From Companilactobacillus nantensis DSM 16982 (lineage in GTDB: Bacteria > Bacillota > Bacilli > Lactobacillales > Lactobacillaceae), in assembly GCF_001435815.1 (NCBI RefSeq), contig NZ_AZFV01000008.1, positions 16,882 to 80,881 on the forward strand: DNA of 64,000 nt. The letters run 5' to 3'. The translations under genes were made by a program, and so were the position numbers. Shown here one piece after another: positions 45,742 to 54,095 of the stretch; position 1 is the stretch's first letter; each line of letters starts with the position of its first letter. Below the pieces are notes generated by a model. The model made no database searches, had not been told where the DNA came from, and was given only the letters and a program-made list of their open reading frames with translations.

Positions 45742-46497
45742 CTAATTAACTGTTTCTGATTTTTTATTCAACAAATAGAGACTAATAATGGTGAAAATCA
45801 CAATCCAGATAACCATCATCGCCATACCAGAGTACATCACTCTGCTAACGGCGGCGAAACTACTATCTAAATCGTTGATTCCCATAATTCGTAAGACATT
45901 ACCTGTAATAAAGTTAACTGGTATCATAAATAACCAAATTACGATGACTGTAACGATAATTTTGACAAAACTTTGATTTTTAAATGGTAGAAAATCATTG
46001 ACCCAATCGATCAATAAATGCAGTGCTGTAATCGCTGCCCAAACGGTGATAATGCCTAAGATAAAAGCTACTAAGACTTCAGACTTGAACAAGTATTGTT
46101 GCACTGAATTGAAACTTCGAACCATGAAACCATCATATTTATTTGGTGCAACCGTAATGGATGCCAGATAAATAAGTATTTCTCCAACGATCAAATAAAT
46201 GAGTCCGACAATTGAGGTCAACATATTGCTCGAATAAAGTGTGCCATCACTGATAGGTATTAAACGATATTTATCATTAATATAAATTCGTTCATTCATC
46301 ACGGCTATCACAATAACGCCAATCAAAACAGCTGAAAACGCGCTTCCTGTAAAACTAGTAATATTGGGTTGAGGCTGAATAGCTTTCCACAATTGAACAG
46401 CTATTAAAATGAGAATATGTATTCCTAAGATCAAACTGACAATTTTAAATTTATTTTTCAATAATCCTTTACTGACACGTCCTAGGCTACTCATCAT
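45742..46497 (-). CDS. ABC-2-like permease, first paralogue
   Basis: A 251-aa membrane protein with six predicted TMs and the shared NERIYINDKYRLIPISDGTL motif. I chose ATG 46497, which follows AAGGGGGTCTGG and overlaps the end of ATPase 1 by 11 bp. Confidence 0.77.
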   Translation of the reverse strand: MMSSLGRVSKGLLKNKFKIVSLILGIHILILIAVQLWKAIQPQPNITSFTGSAFSAVLIGVIVIAVMNERIYINDKYRLIPISDGTLYSSNMLTSIVGLIYLIVGEILIYLASITVAPNKYDGFMVRSFNSVQQYLFKSEVLVAFILGIITVWAAITALHLLIDWVNDFLPFKNQSFVKIIVTVIVIWLFMIPVNFITGNVLRIMGINDLDSSFAAVSRVMYSGMAMMVIWIVIFTIISLYLLNKKSETVN

Positions 46498-47215
46498 CCA
46501 GACCCCCTTCGTAGACTTTTTCGTAATACTCTTCAATTCCCAAATGATTTTGTTCTTGAATATCTTCAACGGAACTCACTTGATACACCGTTTGATCTTT
46601 CAAAATAATGACATCATCTAAAAGACTGGAAATTTCTTTAACATAATGTGAACTGATAATAATTGTTGAATCGTCACTCTTCCATTGAATGATACTTTTG
46701 ATAATTTTCTTTCGTGCCATAATATCAACACCATTTAAAGGTTCATCCAATAAATACAGTGGGACTTGGCGAGCTAGTGTCAGTGCAATCACTAGTTTTT
46801 CACCCGTACCTGTCGAAAGATTAGCTATCTTATCATCACAAGGAATTTCTAAAAATTGCGCCATTGCTTGGTATTTTTCAAATGAAAAATCAGGATAAAT
46901 GTCGATATAAAATTTCACAACATCTTTAACCTTAGTATTCTTTTCACCCATACCTTTTCTAAAACTAACTAAGGAGTAAGTCATACTAACACATGATTTT
47001 CTTGCAGCTTTATTATCAATGCCAGCAACCGAGATTTGACCTGAATTCTTAGCCTTAACCCCAGCAATCAAACGCATTAACGTCGTTTTACCAGCACCAT
47101 TAGCACCCAGCAGCCCGATAATTTTTCCATTATCTAAATTCAAGTTGATATCTTTTAAAATTAACTTATTGTTCTTTTTATAATTCAAGTCATTAATTTC
47201 TAATACCTTACTCAT
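46487..47215 (-). CDS. ABC transporter ATP-binding protein 1 (YtrB-like)
   Basis: A 242-aa ATPase. Walker A is GANGAGKTTLMRLI, Walker B is LYLLDEPLNGVDIMARKKI, and the signature is the variant LSTGTGEKLVIALTL. It overlaps the GntR gene by 8 bp. This ATPase/permease pair precedes a second such set, so the operon looks like a duplication. Confidence 0.85.
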   Translation of the reverse strand: MSKVLEINDLNYKKNNKLILKDINLNLDNGKIIGLLGANGAGKTTLMRLIAGVKAKNSGQISVAGIDNKAARKSCVSMTYSLVSFRKGMGEKNTKVKDVVKFYIDIYPDFSFEKYQAMAQFLEIPCDDKIANLSTGTGEKLVIALTLARQVPLYLLDEPLNGVDIMARKKIIKSIIQWKSDDSTIIISSHYVKEISSLLDDVIILKDQTVYQVSSVEDIQEQNHLGIEEYYEKVYEGGLDDE

Positions 47216-47585
47216 GGCTGCCCTCCCGTTGATTAATATATTTATTAAAACTAGCTACAATCTCTGAATCATTCATATTTAACGAATGTAACTTGTCATA
47301 AGTTGCATCAAACATCTCTTTAACGATGTGTTCTTTCAACATTTCAACAATTTCTGGATCTTCTGTTACGAAATTACCTTTGCCTCTTTGTGGAAGAATG
47401 ACATTTTCCTCAGTCATTTCCTTAAGTGATTTTTGAACGGTATTAGAATTAGCTGAAAATTGAACGGCTAACTGTCTTACAGAAGGCAATTGTGAGCCTA
47501 GTTCATATTCGTTGCTAATAATTTTACGATACAAGATATCCTTTATTTGGAGGTAAATAGGTATGTTATCAATGTATTCCATCAT
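47208..47585 (-). CDS. GntR-family repressor, YtrA subfamily
   Basis: A 125-aa regulator. The winged HTH includes YLQIKDILYRKIISNEYELG and LPSVRQLAVQFSANSNTVQKSL, and a short YtrA-type C-terminal helical domain (about 72-120) follows. It leads the ABC operon, and these repressors usually autoregulate and respond to cell-wall antibiotics or bacteriocins. A dyad lies 20-40 bp upstream. Confidence 0.88.
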   Translation of the reverse strand: MMEYIDNIPIYLQIKDILYRKIISNEYELGSQLPSVRQLAVQFSANSNTVQKSLKEMTEENVILPQRGKGNFVTEDPEIVEMLKEHIVKEMFDATYDKLHSLNMNDSEIVASFNKYINQREGSHE

Positions 47586-47604
47586 TTCACCCTCTTACTG
47601 TTCT

Positions 47605-47623
47605 AGTACACTAATACAGTACA
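47605..47623 (-). promoter_or_regulatory. Putative YtrA operator
   Basis: TAGTACACTAATACAGTAC contains GTAC at both ends. The first 14 bp are identical to 9844-9857. It lies in the promoter region of the GntR gene. Confidence 0.55.
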
Positions 47624-47635
47624 ACGGAAAAATTA

Positions 47636-47668
47636 AAAAAGCAATCGTTTCAGTGCGATTGTTTTATT
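47636..47668. terminator. Hairpin with T tracts on both strands
   Basis: AGCAATCG-TTTCAGTG-CGATTGTTTT. On the minus strand it follows element 17 and precedes the GntR promoter. Confidence 0.6.
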
Positions 47669-47685
47669 TAATTTTTTATAAAAAT

Positions 47686-47860
47686 GCCGTCTCCAGAGCC
47701 GAGAAATAGTTCACTAGCTATGCGGACCGGATCGAGCCAAGGTCTCGATCCTCGGTTTGAAGCCTTGCAAGCAAGTCTCCAAACACGCCCGGTGGTGTAA
47801 GGGCTAAAGCCCTAACGCCACTTTCACAGCTAGTGACTATTTCTCGGCTCTTCCGACTAG
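47686..47860 (-). repeat. Cloverleaf element, copy 17 (subtype I)
   Basis: P1: GAGCCGAGAAATAG with CTATTTCTCGGCTC plus CACTAGC/GCTAGTG. P2: GGGC/GCCC. P4: GGATCGAG/CTCGATCC. Ends GCCGTCTCC and GACTAG. Single copy pointing at the GntR operon; the rest of the gap to 48026 is AT-rich without a clear feature. Confidence 0.93.
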
Positions 47861-48025
47861 GTTTTATATCTTTTATGTTTAGAAAACCTAATTCAAAATA
47901 TTTGGCAAAACATTCCATGATTAAAGTCATACAAATCGTCAAGAAGTTATAAACTTACCTAACCTTTAACCATGCTATATTAGAGCAAATTGGGAATGAA
48001 TATGATATGAAAGAAATGATCTATC

Positions 48026-48652
48026 ATGATCAAATTTGGCAAAAAAGTTACTTATCGTCCACTCTTTATTAGCTTATTTGTTGGTATTCTCGTCGGTTCT
48101 ATCTTTGGATTGAATATTTCGCGGACACTTGGTATTCAAGTTGGTGGAATTTTATTCATACTGATAATGCTAGGACACTATCTGTTTGTTTTACCAATTA
48201 TCTTTAATTATTGGGAATCGAATAACTTTTTCATCCGTTATAACGATATCAAGCCGCTTCATAATCGCCTTTTAGCTCTACTTTTACCGCATCACACACC
48301 AATTAAAGCTATCAGTAAGAAAGACATTAAACGTGTCTCGATTATTGGACTGCCACAACGAAGTTCTTCATTAACGTCGGAATTGATTCTTTCCGAAGAA
48401 GGTGGATTCATGTATAACTTGTTTTTAATGATTAACGAACCTGTCAAGGTTAGATTAACCATGAATGACAATAGTATTGTTGATTTAGATATCTCTCGAG
48501 ATTACGTGAAAAAGCCTGAACAAACCTTAGCTAAGTTACATATTTTTTTAAAAGAATTCAGTTACAATACTTTGAATATTCCTACCGAAGTACGAGAAAT
48601 AATTGATGCTCAAATAAAAGAAGACTACGATGATTTTTCAAAATCACCATAG
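48026..48652 (+). CDS. Membrane/PH-like domain protein
   Basis: A 208-aa protein. It starts MIKFGKKVTYRPLFISL, with two TMs (about 11-31 and 36-58), NYWESNNFFIRYNDI, LLALLLPHHTPIKAISKKDI, and VRLTMNDNSIVDLDISRDYV. It is a paralogue of 53.5, 54.2 and 55.0 kb. It lacks the GTGCGTGCAT promoter of two of these. The last codons lie within the convergent terminator. Confidence 0.7.
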   Translation: MIKFGKKVTYRPLFISLFVGILVGSIFGLNISRTLGIQVGGILFILIMLGHYLFVLPIIFNYWESNNFFIRYNDIKPLHNRLLALLLPHHTPIKAISKKDIKRVSIIGLPQRSSSLTSELILSEEGGFMYNLFLMINEPVKVRLTMNDNSIVDLDISRDYVKKPEQTLAKLHIFLKEFSYNTLNIPTEVREIIDAQIKEDYDDFSKSP

Positions 48653-48662
48653 TCTTCTTTTC
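48619..48662. terminator. Bidirectional terminator overlapping the CDS end
   Basis: AAGAAGACTACGATGATTTT-TC-AAAATCACCATAGTCTTCTTTT. The left arm encodes the last residues of the 48.0-kb protein. Confidence 0.85.
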
Positions 48663-48678
48663 ATACGTAATAGACATG

Positions 48679-48981
48679 CTAAAACCAGATTGGCAGCATC
48701 ATTGTGGCTAAAGCAACACCATCATACTTCATTTCCTTACCCTTTAATTGATTAAATAAGACAATTATCGACTTCGGAAAATCCTTACTATTGGCTAAAT
48801 AACTGACTGTAATTTTTTTACACAATCTTGATGATACTAACTCCGGATTGTGGTTCTTCTCTAATTCTTGAGCCGAATCCAGAATCATTTTTGCCAAGTC
48901 TGGGTGACGCTTAACTTCAGTATCACCATATGCTTTGCTTAATTGATCCATCATCAAACTTACTTGTTCTGAATTTTTCAT
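48679..48981 (-). CDS. Enterocin A-type bacteriocin immunity protein
   Basis: A 100-aa, all-helical, mostly soluble protein. The pattern of MDQLSKAYGDTEVKRHPDLAK, ... LEKNHNPELVSSRLCKKI, ... YLANSKDFPKSIIVLFNQL fits the EntA_immun family (immunity to class II bacteriocins, acting at the mannose-PTS receptor). It follows the 115-aa relative by 10 bp. No bacteriocin gene is next to it. Confidence 0.75.
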   Translation of the reverse strand: MKNSEQVSLMMDQLSKAYGDTEVKRHPDLAKMILDSAQELEKNHNPELVSSRLCKKITVSYLANSKDFPKSIIVLFNQLKGKEMKYDGVALATMMLPIWF

Positions 48982-48991
48982 AATATAACTC

Positions 48992-49339
48992 CTAACGTTG
49001 AGGCATGTGCTCGGATAAGCTATAAAATTGAAATTTATCGTTGAAATCGCCCATATTCATCCCATTCCAACTTGCACTTTTGGAAAGATTTCCCAATTCT
49101 ATCAACTCTTTTTCCTCATCCTTTGATAAAGTAACACGACTAAACCCTTCAACATAAATGTATTTAACTAAACGACTAATTAACACTGCCGGATCTTTAG
49201 CACTATCAATTTTTAAATAAACTTGCTTAAGTACATCCGTGATGTTCAATAAATAACTCGATTTTTCAGGACGTTTCATTAATGATTCATACAAAAATTG
49301 AATGTGTTCTTTAGCAACTGCTGTAATATCTTGTTTCAT
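48992..49339 (-). CDS. Bacteriocin immunity-like protein
   Basis: A 115-aa helical protein (QFLYESLMKRPEKSSYLLNI, LISRLVKYIYVEGFSRVTL) with the EntA_immun layout. It pairs with the 100-aa gene in one operon. Confidence 0.65.
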   Translation of the reverse strand: MKQDITAVAKEHIQFLYESLMKRPEKSSYLLNITDVLKQVYLKIDSAKDPAVLISRLVKYIYVEGFSRVTLSKDEEKELIELGNLSKSASWNGMNMGDFNDKFQFYSLSEHMPQR

Positions 49340-49449
49340 TTTTAATCTCCCATTCGCAGGACACTAGTTTTAATATTAAATTAAATAAATCTGTTATGTT
49401 TTAAAGTACCCTGCAGCAATTCACACAAAATTTGAATCTCTAAAATAAA

Positions 49450-49465
49450 CTAGTCGAAAGAATCG
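49450..49465 (+). repeat. 5' remnant of a cloverleaf element
   Basis: CTAGTCGAAAGAATCG matches only the left end of the family. No partner arm is found. Confidence 0.3.
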
Positions 49466-49466
49466 A

Positions 49467-49679
49467 TTAATTCACTGGACCAATAACAAAGAAAAGACAA
49501 ATACCCAAAACTAGGAACCCAATTCCAAAAGCTAAACTATACCAAACTGCTATGGCAGAAAAATTAGATGTCGTTTTATTGCCGTTATGCTGCAATATCT
49601 TCACATATTTAACTGAATTATATGCCTGATAAACACCAAAAATAATTGCTGCGAGACCTAAAATATAATTTAACATCAT
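49467..49679 (-). CDS. Small two-TM membrane protein, probable LytTR target
   Basis: A 70-71-aa protein, MMLNYILGLAAIIFGVYQAY onward, with TMs at about 4-22 and 45-67. The SD AAGGGAG precedes ATG 49679; the frame extends further upstream but covers the promoter. A 20-bp motif shared with the 53.5-kb gene lies about 55-75 bp upstream, which points to control by the LytTR regulator. It may be an immunity protein. Confidence 0.6.
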   Translation of the reverse strand: MMLNYILGLAAIIFGVYQAYNSVKYVKILQHNGNKTTSNFSAIAVWYSLAFGIGFLVLGICLFFVIGPVN

Positions 49680-49733
49680 TTTGAACACTCCCTTTTTGCT
49701 TCTTGACCTTAAGATAGCATCAGTTAAATTAAT

Positions 49734-49753
49734 CTGAATCAAAATATCTTGAA
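49734..49753 (-). promoter_or_regulatory. Candidate LytTR regulator site
   Basis: Minus strand TTCAAGATATTTTGATTCAG. It matches 18 of 20 bases of TTCAAGATATTTTGAATCTG at 53422-53441. A weaker half-site TTCAGGAA lies 22 bp upstream. Confidence 0.55.
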
Positions 49754-49877
49754 ACATACTTTTTTTCTTCCTGAACGAATTCAAGAATAATTTTCCTTGT
49801 TTCACGATATCTTTATTCTTATAAAGAAGTTCTATGTAATAATTAAGATATCGAATTAAGTTACTGGGGGCGGGCAA

Positions 49878-51173
49878 ATGATCTACATTGAACCAATTGT
49901 TTATGAAATTGGACAGATTTTTTCGTGTCTAATTTTTTTCTATATTTTTAGTCGCCTAGCCCATCTTCATCAAAAATGTCTGTCCGGAATCACGCTTATT
50001 TTACTAATTGTTGTTAATACAGTTGTTCCCAACTACGATTATTTTATTAATGCACTCGTTTTATATTTACTTTTCCAATGGCACAACAAGGAAAAATTAT
50101 TACTAATTAATTCTATTTTAGTAAGTTCCTTGCTTAAATTATTAGCTGAAATCTTGACCAATCCGATAATTATCCTCTTCGATAGTCAGCATATTTCAAC
50201 AAAAACACTCTTTGGAAGTATTTTGTTTGTCACCATCAATCTTTTAATTCAGTTACTTATTTCTGCTATATTTATCTGCTTATATGAACGTTTCAACATT
50301 GAAGAAAACTGGAATATCTCTAAATCAACAATGTTCGGGCTATTAATCGGTTATCTTTTCATTGTTATCTTCGTTTTCATGCGCATTATTCAACATTATC
50401 AAGCATACTCAGATTTGATTTCGAGTATCATGCTTTTCATTTTGATTCAGTGTATTTTTATCGTCATTATTTTTCTCAAGGGTAATCAAACACAAAAGGA
50501 AACTTATACCCGTGAACTGACTAGAGAACAGTTGAAAAATCTTAAAATGTACACTGACCAACTGGAACACGATCAAATTAAATTACGTGGCTTTGAGCGT
50601 AATTATAAAGGAACAATTGCTGGTTTACGTGAAATAGCCACATCAGGCGATTTTCAACAAATGCAGACGTCTTTAGGAACCTTAGAGGATTACTCCAACA
50701 GCTACTTCGACAATATTTCCATGCAATTATTCAAGGACCTCAACAACGTCGAAAATTCTTATTTGAAAAGTTTACTCATCAGTAAGTTAACGCTGATTCA
50801 TCAAAATAAGATTACCTGCCATTTCGAATGTCGCGACGTTGTCAGTGATGCTTTAATTAACATCTTTGATTTAGTTAGACTCCTTGGTATTTCCATCGAC
50901 AATGCCATTGAAGCTACGAAAAATCAGCCTAATGGGGAAATCCAAATTGCCATTATTGAAGAAGCATCCCAATTATCTTTCATTATCAATAACACGACCA
51001 CTAACCAAACTGATGTCTCCGAAATGATGCAGGAAGGTTTTACGACCAAACAACATCATTCTGGATTGGGCTTAGTCAATGTTCAAGATATTAAACGAAA
51101 GTATCCTAATTTGTTCGTCCAATATCGAAAAAACGACCAATGGTTTAATCTCAGCATCGTTATTATTAAATAA
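49878..51173 (+). CDS. AgrC/ComD-like histidine kinase lacking the phospho-acceptor His (HK1)
   Basis: A 431-aa membrane kinase. Six or seven TM helices occupy residues 1-215. The dimerisation helix has GFERNYKG at 239-246, where the usual H-D is R241-N242, so autophosphorylation on the normal His is impossible. The GHKL ATP-binding part is intact: the N box is SIDNAIEATKN (D341), the ATP lid is EGFTTKQHHSGLGL (G387, G396). It is first of the HK1-HK2-RR operon. It probably phosphorylates HK2 in trans or acts as a modulator. The ORF is complete with no frameshift. Confidence 0.82.
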   Translation: MIYIEPIVYEIGQIFSCLIFFYIFSRLAHLHQKCLSGITLILLIVVNTVVPNYDYFINALVLYLLFQWHNKEKLLLINSILVSSLLKLLAEILTNPIIILFDSQHISTKTLFGSILFVTINLLIQLLISAIFICLYERFNIEENWNISKSTMFGLLIGYLFIVIFVFMRIIQHYQAYSDLISSIMLFILIQCIFIVIIFLKGNQTQKETYTRELTREQLKNLKMYTDQLEHDQIKLRGFERNYKGTIAGLREIATSGDFQQMQTSLGTLEDYSNSYFDNISMQLFKDLNNVENSYLKSLLISKLTLIHQNKITCHFECRDVVSDALINIFDLVRLLGISIDNAIEATKNQPNGEIQIAIIEEASQLSFIINNTTTNQTDVSEMMQEGFTTKQHHSGLGLVNVQDIKRKYPNLFVQYRKNDQWFNLSIVIIK

Positions 51174-51187
51174 ATCGGGGAGTATTT

Positions 51188-52468
51188 ATGAACTTATTTA
51201 TAACGGGGCCACATCTACTACGTATTTGCTTGGCCTGGGCAATTTTTTATTATGTTTTCATGCTAATTTATCATTCAAAATTATCGGTTCAACGACAAAT
51301 TTTTAGCTTTACGTTATTGTGGTTTCTCTCAGTCATTTTAAATCTTTTACTGTCAGGCTACGCTAATTTGTTAATTGCTGTCTTGATTTATTTAGTCCTC
51401 TGGCCCGATCGAAAAGTCGATTATTACTTAATCAACATTATCTTATTGAGTTTTCTCGTCAAATTTTGGGCGATAATTCTTCCCAGCCCCGTCCTCATGC
51501 ATTATTTTCCTAATCCAAAGATTGTCTCTTACGGTTTCAATTTAACAATTAGTTTAATCGAGTTTATTTTTTCAATTACGTTTGTCTATTTTTACAATTA
51601 CTTCAAACTTAATAACTTTTTCCAATCACGACAAAATCCCATGACTAGTATTGTATTGGGGTACATCTACATTATTTGTTTCTTATTCCTCAAGTTAACA
51701 CAAAGTTTCCGCAACTATACAGCACTAATTATGGGAATCTTCGGCTTTACCATTTTGCAGTGTCTTTTCATCATCATTATCTTCATCACTGCTCGGAGAC
51801 GCCAACGTAAAATTTATCGGGATCGTTTTTCTGAAGAACAAGTTAAAAACTTAAAAATGTACACTGACCAGTTAGAAAAGGATCAATTAAAATTACGTCA
51901 TTTTAAACATGATTATAAAAATTTACTCTTTAGTCTGAAAACAGTCGCTGCTGAACAAAATTACGATGCCATGAACCAAGCTTTAGATAATTTGGAAAAC
52001 TATTCTGATGATTACTTAAAAAACTTATCAATAGATTTATATCAAGATCTCAATAACGTCAAAAATCCATATTTAAAAAGTTTATTCATTAGTAAACTCA
52101 ATACTATCAATCAAAAGAAAATTGCTTGTTCTTTCAACTGTACCGATGAGTTGAATAATTTACCGATGAACGCTTTTGATCTCATTCGCCTACTAGATCA
52201 GGCTATCAACAACGCTATTCATTTCACGGAACGCCAAGAACATGGGCAAATTCAACTGGCTATCACCCAGGAGGATCAACAATTGGCATTTCTAATTAAT
52301 AATTCTTTAGCCAATTTACCAACCACTGAACGGTCCGAAGATTATTTAGAACTTTTACATATTAAGGATTTAAAGAAAAAATACTCAAATATTTTTATTC
52401 AACATAGTAAAAACGCTAAGTGGTTCCGATTCCACATCACGTTAATTACAAAGGAGGAACAACTATGA
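51188..52468 (+). CDS. AgrC/ComD-like histidine kinase with degenerate ATP-binding domain (HK2)
   Basis: A 426-aa paralogue of HK1 with six or seven TMs. The phospho-acceptor region HFKHDYKN is intact (H241, D242), aligned at the same residue number as R241 of HK1. The N box is altered to INNAIHFTERQ, and the G boxes are missing: after LINNS there is LANLPTTERSEDYLELLHIKDL, about ten residues shorter than HK1. It probably cannot bind ATP normally. It overlaps the regulator gene by 4 bp. Confidence 0.82.
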   Translation: MNLFITGPHLLRICLAWAIFYYVFMLIYHSKLSVQRQIFSFTLLWFLSVILNLLLSGYANLLIAVLIYLVLWPDRKVDYYLINIILLSFLVKFWAIILPSPVLMHYFPNPKIVSYGFNLTISLIEFIFSITFVYFYNYFKLNNFFQSRQNPMTSIVLGYIYIICFLFLKLTQSFRNYTALIMGIFGFTILQCLFIIIIFITARRRQRKIYRDRFSEEQVKNLKMYTDQLEKDQLKLRHFKHDYKNLLFSLKTVAAEQNYDAMNQALDNLENYSDDYLKNLSIDLYQDLNNVKNPYLKSLFISKLNTINQKKIACSFNCTDELNNLPMNAFDLIRLLDQAINNAIHFTERQEHGQIQLAITQEDQQLAFLINNSLANLPTTERSEDYLELLHIKDLKKKYSNIFIQHSKNAKWFRFHITLITKEEQL

Positions 52469-53214
52469 GCTATCCCATCATCATGTGCGAAGACAATCAA
52501 ATTCAACTGCAACAATTAGATAAATTGGTTGAAAATTATATTTTATTTCACAGCAATCTCTTTAAAGTGGAACTACAAGCTTCTAAGCCGCAACAAGTCA
52601 TCGATTATCTCAACGAAACTGAACCACAAAACGGCATCTATTTTCTCGATATCGATTTACAAGCAGAAATTGATGGTATTCAATTAGCGGAGATCATTCG
52701 TCAAAAAGACGTTCAAGCCGAGATTATTTTCGTCACAACGCACGATGAATTGGCACCACTAACATTGAAACGAAAAGTGGCTGCCCTTGATTTCATCGAA
52801 AAAGATCAATCTTTAGATGATTATCGCAAAGAACTGTACGACACCCTAGATTATGCCAAACAAATCATCGACGAAACTCGCACCGTTCAGAAAAAAGGGT
52901 TCTCCTTTGAAGTTGGGAGCCAAGTTTATAATTTGGACAAATCTGAAGTCATTTATTTGGAAGCATCCGATATTCCCCACCGCCTTAACTTGGTTTCAAC
53001 TAACGGTCAATTCGAATTTTATGGCAAACTAACCGAACTAGAAAAGAAATATCCTTTCTTATTCAGAATTAGTAGATCTTGCTTGATCAACCCCGAAAAT
53101 ATTCATCACGTTGATTTTGCAATCAGAGAAATTGGTTTCAGTGATGGATCAACGAGAAAGTTCTCAATCGGTAAATCTAAAAAATTGAAAACTATTATTC
53201 AAGAAACACTTTGA
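52465..53214 (+). CDS. LytTR-family response regulator (AgrA/ComE-like)
   Basis: A 249-aa regulator. The receiver domain (1-125) has the acidic pair CED (9-10), the phospho-Asp in FLDIDL (D62), VTTH and the Lys of DFIEKDQ. The LytTR DNA-binding domain is at about 140-249 (GSQVYNLDKSEVIYLEASD, RISRSCLINPENI). ATG 52465 follows AAAGGAGG. It should bind direct repeats about 21 bp apart; candidates lie at 53401-53429 and upstream of the 49.5-kb gene. No pheromone precursor gene is visible nearby. Confidence 0.87.
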   Translation: MSYPIIMCEDNQIQLQQLDKLVENYILFHSNLFKVELQASKPQQVIDYLNETEPQNGIYFLDIDLQAEIDGIQLAEIIRQKDVQAEIIFVTTHDELAPLTLKRKVAALDFIEKDQSLDDYRKELYDTLDYAKQIIDETRTVQKKGFSFEVGSQVYNLDKSEVIYLEASDIPHRLNLVSTNGQFEFYGKLTELEKKYPFLFRISRSCLINPENIHHVDFAIREIGFSDGSTRKFSIGKSKKLKTIIQETL

Positions 53215-53239
53215 TACACCACACTAAAAAAGACAGTTC

Positions 53240-53392
53240 TGGAACAAAACTATTATTATCTTTAAACATGCAGCATAAACGTGGAACGAAACATAGCTTT
53301 TTCCGCTTAAAACAAATAGCCCAAGTAATCCAAAAATCGGATTACTTGGGCTATTTGCCTTAATGCTCGAAAGCTGACCATGTTTTGTCCCA
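53240..53392. repeat. 153-bp structured repeat, copy B
   Basis: Homologous to 23369-23520. The inner hairpin is AATAGCCCAAGTAATCC with GGATTACTTGGGCTATT; relative to copy A, the A-T pair beside the CCC is replaced by G-C (compensatory). The left outer arm starts TGGAACAAAAC. It follows the LytTR operon. Confidence 0.85.
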
Positions 53393-53400
53393 CTCTTTTA

Positions 53401-53441
53401 TTCAAGATCGAATAATCTATCTTCAAGATATTTTGAATCTG
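53401..53441 (+). promoter_or_regulatory. Candidate LytTR operator, direct repeats 21 bp apart
   Basis: TTCAAGAT at 53401-53408 and 53422-53429 have the same helical phase. The second is within TTCAAGATATTTTGAATCTG, shared with the 49.5-kb promoter. It lies about 60-100 bp upstream of the next gene. Confidence 0.6.
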
Positions 53442-53498
53442 TTTTCTTCCAACGATGATAAATTGAAATTAACAAAAGAATAATCAAAGAAGGTAATT

Positions 53499-54095
53499 AT
53501 GATGTTGAAATTTGGTAAGAAAATCAATTATAGACCCATATTGCTTAGTCTCTTAATCGCTGTGCTACCCACTATTATGGCCGCAAACATTTTAGAATCG
53601 ATTCCTTTAGGACTAGTTATTGGAGCCGCCTTTTTCCTTTTTGTCTTCTTCGCTTACTACTTTCCCAATATTCCAACACTCTTCGTTTATTGGGAAGCCG
53701 ATCAAAATGAAATTAGATACTGTGACATCAATACACCCAAATCTCGTTTATTAGGTATGATTGCACCACCTGCCGCCAAAATGATTACTATTCAAAAGAG
53801 TTCCATCAAATCGGCAACCGTCATTGGCGACTTAGACAACAAGTATGAAATGCCAATGGCTGTCCCTTATTCCGGCTATGTAGCTGTCCTATCACCAGTT
53901 TTATCAATGATTCATCATCCAGATACTGTCCGTCTAACATTAAAAGACGGCTCCACAATCGATTTGAGTGTTGCTCGTGATTACACTTACAGCCGTGACA
54001 ATACTTTAGAAAAACTAGATAAATTTTTTCAAGGTTTAGATAATATTCCGGTTAAGGCCAATATCAAAAAGAATTCTTCAAGCGCTTTAATTTAG
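53499..54095 (+). CDS. Membrane/PH-like domain protein
   Basis: A 198-aa paralogue starting MMLKFGKKINYRPILLSL. It has two TMs (about 13-58), VYWEADQNEIRYCDI, LLGMIAPPAAKMITIQKSSIKSATV (in part), and VRLTLKDGSTIDLSVARDYT. Start at 53499 or 53502 after AAGAAGG. Promoter region with the LytTR-like repeats, unlike its two downstream paralogues. Confidence 0.7.
   Translation: MMLKFGKKINYRPILLSLLIAVLPTIMAANILESIPLGLVIGAAFFLFVFFAYYFPNIPTLFVYWEADQNEIRYCDINTPKSRLLGMIAPPAAKMITIQKSSIKSATVIGDLDNKYEMPMAVPYSGYVAVLSPVLSMIHHPDTVRLTLKDGSTIDLSVARDYTYSRDNTLEKLDKFFQGLDNIPVKANIKKNSSSALI

Noticed and set aside
47877-47954. Small ORF MFRKPNSKYLAKHSMIKV near element 17
   Set aside because: No Shine-Dalgarno sequence; similarity to the 17.9-kb peptide is limited to the first three residues.
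49878-51173. HK1 as a pseudogene
   Set aside because: Full-length ORF, good SD, intact ATP-binding motifs; the His loss fits specialisation with HK2 better than decay.
53215-53498. Pheromone precursor gene after the LytTR operon
   Set aside because: The gap is filled by the 153-bp repeat and an operator; no short ORF with leader features is present.
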